This document shows, one piece after another, positions 53,091 through 64,000 of a stretch of 64,000 bases of DNA. The stretch comes from Dictyophora rubrovolvata (taxonomy: Eukaryota > Basidiomycota > Agaricomycetes > Phallales > Phallaceae). The position numbers and the translations under genes were made by a program. The notes under the pieces were generated by a model that did no database searches, was not told the origin of the DNA, and worked only from the letters and a program-made list of their open reading frames with translations. The stretch is taken from NCBI GenBank assembly GCA_029959195.1, contig CP114117.1, forward strand, positions 2,108,001-2,172,000, read 5' to 3'. Within the stretch, counting starts at the first letter, position 1; each line of letters starts with the position of its first letter.

Positions 53091-54876
53091 ATGGCTACAA
53101 CGATGAAACCGCTGATTAGCATTGTTGGAACCACAGGCGTTGGTAAATCCCGTTTGGCCATTGAACTTGCATTGGCCATGTCAAGGCACACTCAAAAGCA
53201 TCCTTGGAAATCTGCAAAAATAATAAACAGTGATGCGATGCAAGCTTACATTGGTGCCGATGTCCTAACCAATAAAGTTCCTTTAGCGGAAAGACATGGA
53301 ATTGAACATCTTCTCATGGACTTCAAGCATCCGGGAGAGCAGTATGTGGTTGGACAGTGGGTTAACGATGCCATTCAAAAGGTTTAGTGAACTGAGTTCC
53401 CTCCAACGTCACATGTTGTTAATCATTTTACTTTTCAGATAGCAGAATTGCATGAACAGTCCGTTCTCCCCATCGTTGTTGGCGGGACAGCATATTGGAC
53501 TCAACATCTTATATTCGGCAACCGTTTAGCCTCCCTAAACCTCTCAACACTACCCGATGAGAAACATGCAGCTTGTTCATTTTCACCTGAACTTGCGCAA
53601 AAAATTCACTCTCTTCCCCCGGATCTATTGGAACTCTTCCTCAATTTACCCAGATCTTCCCAGCTGGAGCAAGCGCCAGCCTTTCACGCGCTTCTGTCCT
53701 CTCTCGATCCTATCACTGCAGCAAGATGGCACTGGAGAGATACTCGGAAAGTGATACGCAGTTTAGAGTTAATAAAAGAGCACGGCTGTCTGACTAGCGA
53801 AATTATGGCCAAGCAGGCCTTATTTCACGCTCAGCCAAGGTATGGTGCTGTTCACTTCAATTCACGTCTAGTTCAGTTGAATCAACACCTGAACCAGATA
53901 CCATACGTTAATTTTTTGGCTTTACGCAGATCCAGATGTATTAAAGCCTCGGTTGGATGCACGGGTCGATGAGATGATGAAGGTATGTGTTGTTCTTCCT
54001 TGCCAATGTAATTATACGGTGGAAACCATCATTTAGCAAGGACTGCTGACGGATGTGATTGCTCTTCGAAATATCTTACACGGCAGCGCATTTTCTGCCG
54101 CTGAAAATGGCGAATTACCCGGTATATATCAATCCATAGGTATGAGAGCACAAGTAAAACGGATTTATCTATGTATAACGTGATCTTAGGCTTCAAAGAA
54201 TTCGATAACTACTTGTCATATGACTCCCCTACTGAGAAGGAGTACAAAGAGTCAGTCGAAAGGACAAAAATATCCACACGCCAGTACGCAAAAAGGCAGG
54301 TTCATTGGATACGCAACAAACTATTGCCCGCGATCGAACAGTTAGAGACTTGCGAACCTAAAGTTTTCATGTACTTGCTTAATGCCACAGGTATGAACAT
54401 CCCACTTAACCAAATATATTGTTTGTTACTTGAGGCATGCATCCCTCAGATCTGACAGCATGGCAGAAAGAAGTCTTCGATGTCGCCAATAGGTTGATAC
54501 TAGGTAATTAATCGCTTTTAGACTAAATTATACCCCATGACCAACAAACTAGTTTTCCTTGAAAACAATGACCTTCCGGATCCCCGAAACGTCTCAGAAC
54601 ATGCAAATACAATGTTGACTATTTCATCCAGAGATGAAGAGTACGAGCATCCGTCTAACTCTTTTTTCCTTATCTTACTATTGACATAGCCCAACGGCCT
54701 TTTTGAATGGACGACAAATGGTTGTTTGTAATATATGTACGACTGATCAAGTGATGCCTACAATGATGGCGGAGGGCCACGAATGGCAGACCCACCTGCG
54801 TTCCCGCAAGCACCGGCGTAATCTGCGCAAGCATAGCCAAACTTCTTTCTCGCCATCCTCGGTTCTTACTCGATGA
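53091..54876 (+). CDS. MOD5: tRNA dimethylallyltransferase (Mod5)
   Basis: Adds an isopentenyl group to A37 of certain tRNAs, using dimethylallyl diphosphate. The ATG at 53091 gives MATTMKPLISIVGTTGVGKS, with a P-loop at about residues 12-20, then KIINSDAMQAYIGADVLTNK and LPIVVGGTAYWTQHLIFGNR. ARWHWRDTRKVIRSLEL and, over introns, PRLDARVDEMMKQGLLTDVI and GIYQSIGFKEFDNYL follow. TRQYAKRQVHWIRNKLLP is the usual helix before the C-terminus. The end has a C2H2 matrin-type zinc finger, VVCNICTTD... EGHEWQTHLRSRKHRRN, as in eukaryotic family members. Stop TGA at 54874-54876. The gene converges on the PFK-2 gene with 53 bp between stop codons. Confidence 0.93.
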
Positions 54877-54929
54877 TTCACGAAGACACCAAAATACATC
54901 GCAGTCTGATACAAAATATGTTGTAGACA

Positions 54930-57246
<2,317 letters not shown>

Positions 57247-57708
57247 AAAATGAAAATACGCAGATAAAGATCGTCTAGCCGTTGTTCTGGCATAGATTAG
57301 GCGCTTAGAATTGTGGACTCCGATCAAATTGAGCGCCCAGTAGGTAATTCAGTGAAACGGTAGTCATAATCAACATGACCCCCTCCCGGGCCTCAAAATC
57401 CACAGGCGGTATGTTCCAGTGTTTCGTGTTTCGGGAGTTTTTACACAAATCTAGGTGGTCAACATGCCAACTTAGATGTTGCCGATATTTTGTCATATTG
57501 TATGTTATATTTCTGCGTTCCACACAGCAAGCAATAATTGAAATCACATGACAGGACAGCACAAGAGAATGGAGATCGGGAACAGAAGGAAGAGAAGAAG
57601 AAAAACAGAAGCTGGGTGGTCTTGATAACAAATCCATCACGGAATAGTGATGGACCTTATGCACAGAGATGATGTGCATACGAAGTAAACAGATGATGAT
57701 GTACCTTA
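57247..57708. other. Intergenic region PFK-2 / GSK-3
   Basis: 462 bp, promoter of the PFK-2 gene plus 3' end of the GSK-3 gene. A 75-124-codon minus frame here (57305-57679) has no recognisable features and is not called. Confidence 0.4.
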
Positions 57709-59242
57709 CTAATCCAGGGTAATTCGCAATTGTTCCAATGGTATGGGCACAAATGAGTCTAATTCAATTCCCCGTTGGCGCAACTCAGGTTCGCAATGAG
57801 GAGGAACGAGCTGTCGCATCAGATCAGGTCGGATAGACAATTCTGTGATGCCGTTGAACGATCAATGCTTTTCAACAAGACAACTACCAATCGCTTACCT
57901 TCTCGAGAAAAATCAAATAAAGGAGGAAAGTCTTTACCATTCGGCATATGTTGCCCTTCTACGCGCAACTCGTCAAAGAAGGGATGGCACATGGCTTCAA
58001 CGGCACTTAGTCGAGCCTCAGGTGTATATTCGAGAAGTTTGCTAACGAGATCAATGGCTTCGAGAGTGGTTCGCGGTCGGAATACCTGTACAAGCAGAAG
58101 GTGTAAAATTCCTGAGTATACACTGAAGACCAAAGTTTAAAACTCTTACTTTTGAAAACGGATGGGGTTTAATCTGAGGGAAGCGGTGATCTTGGTAATT
58201 AGGATTCATGGTTTTGATTTGCTCGCGCGATGGAGTGCCCAGGACCTTAATAATTTCGACCAGCTGATCAATGCCACTTTCCCCTGGGAATAAGGGTTGC
58301 CCCAACATCAGCTCCGCCATGACGCATCCTGTTGACCATATGTCTAGTCAAATTCGCAAGGTTAGTTTAGAGACAGCACGTCTACTCAATGTCAAACAAA
58401 CCAATATTTGTAGTATAGTTCGTAGCTCCGAATATAAGCTCCGGCGCACGATAGTACCTTGAGCAGATGTAGCTCACATTCGGCTCCCCTGCGACCAGAA
58501 TTTTCGCACTCCCAAAGTCACATAATTTGAGGACCCCAGTAGCTGGGTTGAGCAAGAGATTCTGTGGTTTAATATCCCGGTGACATATTCCAACGGAATG
58601 TATATAAGCCAGAGAACGGAACACTTGATACATATACAGCTTGATTTGGAGCATTGGCATAGGTTGCTTGAGTCGAACATAATGTCTACTGGCACGATAA
58701 ACAGTGTCCGGAACGTATTCAAGGACCAAGTTCAGGTAGACTTCGTCTTTCTATATTCATCAAAAAAAGGTTAGATCAGGACTGAACTGCCACAACTGGC
58801 CTCCAGTACCTTGCTTTCCCCGTTTGAATAAAAAAAGGCTTTTAAATCCACTACGTTAGGATGTGAGACTAGCCTCATTATTTGCAACTCCCGATTCTAT
58901 TGACCAACGAAATAGCCGACAAGTCAGGTATGCCGCCTTGTTGAAGAAGAAGCCCGATAAAATCACCTTAAACCGTTTGTCCTGTAGAACTTTCTTGATT
59001 GCGATGTCCTCTTCTCCCTTTGGAGCATTGATAACTTTTGCTTGAAAGACAATACCAAAAGAACCATTGCCAATAACTTTGCAATTTGTATATGAAAGTT
59101 CGCGTTGCTGTCCCGTCTTGCCATCAGATGCGACGACTTTAACAACCTTGTTAGAATCATCTAATGACACCCAATGAGTCACAACATAATTGCGAATAGA
59201 GATTAAATCGAACGCACCCATCTTTAAGCTGCTTCCAGACAT
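57709..59242 (-). CDS. Glycogen synthase kinase 3 (GSK-3/shaggy)
   Basis: Serine/threonine kinase of the CMGC group acting in signalling, metabolism and cell fate. The ATG at 59242 gives [20 protein letters not shown]. Kinase motifs in order: [20 protein letters not shown] (glycine loop), [15 protein letters not shown] (lysine), [35 protein letters not shown] (catalytic loop), [20 protein letters not shown] with [20 protein letters not shown] (activating tyrosine in SYICSRYY) and the region of D-I-W-S-x-[38 protein letters not shown] and [20 protein letters not shown] complete the domain. It ends LEQLRITLD, stop TAG at 57709-57711. About 390-400 residues, usual for fungi. Several introns. Confidence 0.95.
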
Positions 59243-60478
59243 TTAGGATGAGTGAAACTTGTCGGAAGTGGATCCGTCCTGCATAAGAAGACTCGTAAGC
59301 GGGCGGCTCAATAGGAATGCCCTAAGTCAAAGAAATGAGGGCCACGTACTCGAGTTAAGACAAGGAGGAACGATGCTGAAGAAAGATGACCTAGTGCTGG
59401 GTGGAGGGATAGAAGAGAGTACTGCGAGATGCCAGTAAGTGGAAAGTCACGCGGAAGATGATTCGTTAGAACAAATACGTACAAACAACCGCCGAGGTTC
59501 GATCGTGACTTTGACCGCCGGCGCCAATTATATCTGTCAACTCGACCCTCTTACGACGATCGAAGTTGTTTCATGCCTTTTCGCCTGGACATGTCATCAG
59601 CAATCAATAACTTTACGAATTACTTCGTTGAATTTCTGCTCCTGCGTCACGTAGAAGGTGTTTCATGGTTGACATCCCCCGCGAGCCTGTGCCTATAGGC
59701 AGCTCTGTAAAACGTAACCCTATACATCGACACTCAGCAAACGCTAAAATTCAATGATTTTTGTTTTTGTTCGGGGCTTTTAGTTTGGCGGGTTGTTGCT
59801 GATTTGTTGAGGCTGAGTGATGGAAGGTGTGCAGGGTAACAACCCCAGTAGTCGATCGGTCTATGGTAAATAATACGCGTGACATCATCCTTTGTTTTGG
59901 CGAGAATTAATGTTTTTGGTTCTTTAGCACTTTAGCACGTCCTCTACCTGCGAGAAAAAAAAGAATTATTTTTTTAATTGAGATTACATTCCTATGGTCA
60001 GTGCGCGGTAACCAAACCTTTGCACCTCCCACGACGATAGGACCGAATCGGAACACCTCAAGGCCTCCATATCAATCACTGTAAGCCATTTAGTGCAACT
60101 ATCAGAATTTATGATTCCTCACCCACTCTTCCGCAGCATCTGTTTGTTTAAATCTGTTCGTCCACTCGTTGTCTCTGCTCTTTCAATCTTTCTTTTCTTG
60201 TCAACCGGACCACCCTACCCATCAAACTCTGCGAGGCAATGGAAGCTACATTGGCTTATTTTCCTTTTATACCACTATATGAAAACCACCCCTTTCATAC
60301 CTATTACATATCCCCACGGTCTGGTCTTCCTGTTAAGTATGGTACCATCAACTGCGGGTGAACATCTGTCTGGGAATTTCTTTAAATATCGACCTGTCCT
60401 TTGCATATAAAAGCCATGCTGCGCATCTGTTCTCAACCTCCACGCTTGCTTGTAGTTTAAGGCTTCCCCCCAGTGATT
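59243..60478. other. Divergent intergenic region GSK-3 / cupredoxin gene
   Basis: 1.2 kb between two divergent genes, the longest gene-free stretch outside the repeat block. A 105-codon plus frame at 60093-60410 has membrane-like leucines but no ATG-context or family support and overlaps the likely promoter, so it is not called. CTTTAGCACTTTAGCAC near 59920-59937 is a short direct repeat. Confidence 0.5.
60406..60413 (+). promoter_or_regulatory. TATA box of the cupredoxin gene
   Basis: TATAAAAG 66 bp before the ATG at 60479, within CTTTGCATATAAAAGCC. Clear TATA boxes were not seen upstream of most other genes here; it suits a strongly regulated cell-surface protein. Confidence 0.6.
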
Positions 60479-61448
60479 ATGAAGCTCTTGGTCGTCGTTG
60501 CTTCTTTTCTCGCTCCCACCCTCGTCGCTGGCCAAATCTATGGTATTCCTCCTCCTGCTGCCGCAACCCCCACTCCAACGCCAACTCCGGGTCAACACAT
60601 TGTATCCATTTACCCCACCTATACATGCTGGCCTGCCCACTAATAGTTTCCTCATCATATAGATCACAGTTGCTACAGGCAACTCCCTGACCTTTTCGCC
60701 TTCATCTGTTACTGCCAATATTAACGAGACTGTCACGTTCTTATTCTCTACGTATGTAAATCATAGATTATATTATACCCCTGACTGCATTCTCTCTCTC
60801 TCAGCCAAAGTTCGTTTAACCACTCGGTGTCTCAAAGCTCATTTAATGCGCCGTGCACGAAACTCAAAGGCGGGTTTGATACTGGCCTTCAGCCCCCTGG
60901 CCAAGAGTTTACTATCACTATTACAAATGCAAGCGAACGTAGGCTATATTTACATTGCATTTGCGAAAATTAACTAACGACTGTCTTATAGCTATTTGGT
61001 TTTTCTGTGAGGTGATTGATAATAAAAGATATGAGTGAAAAGGTCTTTTTACAAAAACCATTAATCAGCAAACTATTCCAGAAAAACATTGCGGTACAGG
61101 AATGGTCGGGTAAGCTATACCGTTGATTGCTTAGATCCATTTGATACTGACTTTTTCAGCGTTATCAATCCTCCAACGTCTGGGGACACCTTCGCCGCCT
61201 TCAGTTCAGCTGCGTTATCAATTGGAAACAATGAGGTTATGGTGCGTACATATATATAACAATACTATTGCAGAGCTCAAAATACTGAATAAATGCAGCA
61301 AACTCCTGGTCTTGCTTTGATTGGTGTTGGAGCCTCAGCCTCCGCTGCGCCAAGTGCACAACCAAGCTCAAGCGGCGCTGAACGACTATGGGTTGGAGTA
61401 GGAACATTACTATGTGCCTTGTTTGGGTTTGTCATCACCCTGCTCTAA
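60479..61448 (+). CDS. Secreted GPI-anchored cupredoxin-like protein
   Basis: Fungal extracellular serine-rich protein with a plastocyanin-like domain. The ATG at 60479 gives signal peptide MKLLVVVASFLAPTLVAGQ, then a TP repeat (PTPTPTPG). After an intron: ITVATGNSLTFSPSSVTANI and NETVTFLFSTQSSFNHSVSQ. Type-1 copper ligands appear in order: H in NHSV, C in WFFC (reached through tiny exons near 60995-61010), H in EKHCGTGMV and M in GMV. A Ser/Ala-rich linker (SASAAPSAQPSSSGAE) precedes a hydrophobic end WVGVGTLLCALFGFVITLL, typical of a GPI-attachment signal. Stop TAA at 61446-61448. Role in nature (wall, development, copper) unknown. Five or six short introns; the exact small exons need transcript data. 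Confidence 0.85.
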
Positions 61449-61674
61449 GTACTTATGGAAATCGCGCGCTCATCATGAATATTATTATACATACATACTT
61501 GCAGCTGTATTGTAGAGGTAGTATGGAATTATATCACTGCAGAGACATTATTGAGGATACGGCAACGGCCGTCGCCTATCTAATGTAGGGGGGAACCAGA
61601 GTACAAGCAAAAATAAGGAAAAGAATACATTATAGGGCGAATACAATGATTGACGACGATGAAATGGTAGAATC

Positions 61675-63112
61675 CTAACCAGCCCATTTCCCTGAGGCGT
61701 CTCGTTGAGGGGACGCGCGATGCGGGATAATGCACTTCGTGATATTAAAGACCTTGATGGCATGCTGTATTGAGAGATCAGCCGAAATCATCGGAAATTT
61801 CAAAACGTCTTTTACCTCCCACGTAGTCATATCCAATTCCATGACAATTTGTTGACGACGTATGCCATCTCTGTAATCGTCTTGAGATGGTTTCTCGCAG
61901 GCGACTGCGGTTAAAAGTGGGTGTCGTTGAGAGAGCTGATCACTGAGAAAAGAGAAGGAAAATTCATACAAATCATTGGTTCCTCGGTTTCTTCGTCGAA
62001 TTCTAGGGCACAAACACCATCACGGACTAGGAAAGAAACATAAAACAAATTCTCGACCGTCTGTCCGAAGTCTTGAGGGTTGGTGATGAAGTGGAATAAG
62101 TTAATTCGTCCTTGTTCGACCAATAAGTCTGATATCTAGAAATGTTCAAATTAGGAAGCGGACTGTTTTCACAGCGTACCATTTTGACGTTTTTGGTGGT
62201 TTCGTTTTCAGAACGCTGGATGTCTTCTTCGGTGAGCTATAATGGGGATGGGAAGAACGCACTTTGAAACAAGGGCAAAGCAACGTAATACGAACCTGTT
62301 GAGGAGCTCGTTCGATCTCCTTGGTTTTTTCGAACCTAACTCTGGTGGTTTTCTTCCGCTGTTTCATTTCCGCTGACAATGGTCCAAGCCTATGGTACAC
62401 CATCAGTTGACTCTGGCTGTCCAGCATAAGAAAGGAAACTCGCATGAAATCTATCACAGGAGCTTGTCGGCTTCTCCTCGTGGACAAAATACCAATCTTC
62501 TTCCAATCCAACATCCCACCATTAGCATCAATATCCTTTTCCTCATTCTCATCATCGTCGCGCGAAGACTCAGAGCGGGCACGAATGCCCGCTCCGTCGC
62601 CCATGTAAGTCACCAGCTTTGCGACAAAATCATCAGCATCAAATCCTGCACCATCAATCTTCATTGCTTTAGCTTTCACCACACCCATGTCTGATGCAAT
62701 CAGGAGAAACTTGGAATCGAGGGTGGCTTCGCTTGTGTCCTTCACTGTGAGACCAAATGTTAATAAACATTTTTGAATAGAGTAGGAAAGAAAACTGACC
62801 TTTATGGAATAAAGAATTTCCTTTCGCAAGACCCTCTTGAATATCTGAGATCTTGACATTTCGTATATTGGCTTTTTGTTCTGTTGTACGCGTTAAATAT
62901 TTTAAACAAACAAAACAGAGATGAGATATGTTCAACAAATCGAAATACGCATTCAACTTACCATTTATTTCTGATAACAGTTTTCTTAAATCTCGTCGGA
63001 TTTGACGTTTCTCGGCAGGATCTTGGTCGGGGTCATACGTCAACTTCGCTTGACTTGATTCCTCTTGTGTATCTTGAGTATTTTCCTGTTGAATTGATTC
63101 GGCCTTCGCCAT
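61675..63112 (-). CDS. NSE4: Nse4, kleisin subunit of the Smc5/6 complex
   Basis: Kleisin of the Smc5/6 DNA-repair complex, bridging the Smc heads. The ATG at 63112 gives MAKAESIQQENTQDTQEESS, then YDPDQDPAEKRQIRRDLRKL, the Nse4 N-terminal signature. TSEATLDSKFLLIASDMGVV and AMKIDGAGFDADDFVAKLVT follow, then MLDWKKIGILSTRRSRQAPV and IDFMLGPLSAEMK-like text after splicing. The C-terminal domain has QGRINLFHFITNPQDFGQTV, ENLFYVSFLVRDGVCALEFD and RRQQIVMELDMTTWEVKDVL. The frame then runs about 40 further residues to TAG at 61675-61677; this tail is not family-like and could hide a missed intron. An upstream GTG-started extension is ignored. About six introns. Confidence 0.87.
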
Positions 63113-64000
63113 TACTTCGTTCTTTTCTTTGCGTGCTCGTTGCACGAAGGTAAATTCGAGACTAAGAAACTCTTGAGTCACAGTGGAAGGGTTAGCATGT
63201 CACATGTTACGCGACGCGACGGGCCTACAAACATACCTAGATTAGGGAACCCGGTGCAGGCCAATGCAGGCATAGTCTTGTTGAGTGTATTTCATAAAGT
63301 TTTGGATCATCGCTTCAAGTCTAATTAGACAATATCACACTGTGTACATTGCAAATTCAGTAGTACACGAATGATAATCATTCATGCAAGCAACATGCAA
63401 TTCTTTGCCTAGGGTCAGATAGAAAAGCGTTCTCTAGGTGAAATTGATGGAGAACTTGGTGTCTTCAGTATCAGTATTGTTTTGAGATGTCTGTTATCAG
63501 TTAGATTGTGCTATAAATTAACGGGAGCAATGAATCGGTTTAAACCTAATTTCTGCACTGAACACATCGTGACATCTTTCCCGTTCGCCTCCAGGTTCGC
63601 GTTATAGATCCTACTTGACAACTTCGTTAAATCACACAGCTCGAACACATGCAAGAAAGATTGACTAATTATGGAGTTTTATGTTTAAAACTCTCCCTGT
63701 TCACAAATGGACCTCACGATACCTCCTCGTAGTAAAGCAGTGCTTATGTATTATGTATTATGTATTACACCAATGATATATTATCCGAAAAACATGAAAT
63801 TCGGTAATCTTAAAGAAATACTATCATAGTCGGAGGAGCAACATTGATTGGGTCGTCAAAGTTTAGTGAAAGACGTACCTTGCAGCTGAAAACAATGTGG
63901 TAAAAAATCACCAAGAAAGTAAGAAAGGAAGTTATAGTAACATCTATAGGGTAATCGGATTGCCCGAGTCTTTTAAAGATAGCTGGAGGATGAAGGTGAT
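63113..64000. other. Window edge, no gene called
   Basis: 888 bp upstream of NSE4. It should include that gene's promoter. TATTATGTATTATGTATTA near 63747-63766 is a short tandem repeat. Towards the edge, ACGTACCTTGCAG at about 63874 could be a minus-strand splice donor of a gene that continues outside, but no coding frame supports this. Confidence 0.4.

Noticed and set aside
57247-57327. N-terminal extension of the PFK-2 gene up to 57327
   Set aside because: The upstream limit is not an ATG; the first in-frame ATG is at 57246.
60093-60410. 105-codon plus-strand ORF upstream of the cupredoxin gene
   Set aside because: No family resemblance; overlaps the TATA box region; composition compatible with chance.
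63113-63181. N-terminal extension of Nse4
   Set aside because: It would begin with GTG; the ATG at 63112 is the first usable start.
63840-64000. Gene entering from the right edge
   Set aside because: One splice-donor-like word on the minus strand but no coding frame to support an exon.

Overview
The window is nuclear DNA of a filamentous fungus, most likely a basidiomycete of the Agaricomycete type. The genes are compact and split by many introns of about 45-65 nt. The gene set is fungal (Skt5/Chs4, Mod5, Jhd1, Cdc50, Nse4, Yme2, a Pin4-like R3H protein). No species is named because the sequence alone does not fix one.

Layout. (1) 1-9060: four conserved genes: a HOOK adaptor (+), a CDC50/LEM3 flippase subunit (+), RNA 3'-phosphate cyclase (-) and an MFS sugar transporter (+). 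(2) About 9060-39400: a 30-kb block of nested transposable elements without a host gene I can support. It holds solo LTRs of at least three groups with 5-bp target duplications (A: TGTCAGGG...CCCTGACA; D: TGTTAC...GTGACA; E: TGTCA...TTGACA), related LTRs without matching duplications (B, C), a wrecked Ty3/Gypsy gag-protease-RNase H-integrase, a hAT transposase split by an LTR that itself carries a Tc1/mariner element, two MITE-like copies, a 1.1-kb TIR element (G), and a family called F here. (3) 40044-63112: eleven conserved genes: Pin4-like, Yme2, mS23, SF3a2/Prp11, Skt5/Chs4, Jhd1, Mod5, PFK-2/FBPase-2, GSK-3, a GPI-anchored cupredoxin and Nse4. Some pairs share divergent promoters (Yme2/mS23, Skt5/Jhd1); others converge closely (Mod5/PFK-2).

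The most unusual object is family F. Three near-complete copies (9791-13036, 15560-18708, 35576-38461) begin TGTAA and end in a decayed ...GTGCGCGACA. They are flanked by 4-bp duplications (GCGC or its CpG-decayed forms, or CTGC). They carry, all on the minus strand, several related reading frames of about 150-190 codons marked by an FLFIDAP...IP.PP segment. Two partial copies add support. I see no transposase, reverse transcriptase or known domain in them.

The insertion history can be read directly: F1 entered an E-type LTR and was then hit by a D and an A LTR; F3 entered a D LTR and contains a B LTR; the Tc1 element sits in an A LTR that sits in a hAT. Insertions with intact duplications lie beside LTRs without them, which suggests ectopic LTR-LTR recombination and deletion. 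All boundaries are from reading the sequence by eye; no alignment or database search was run.
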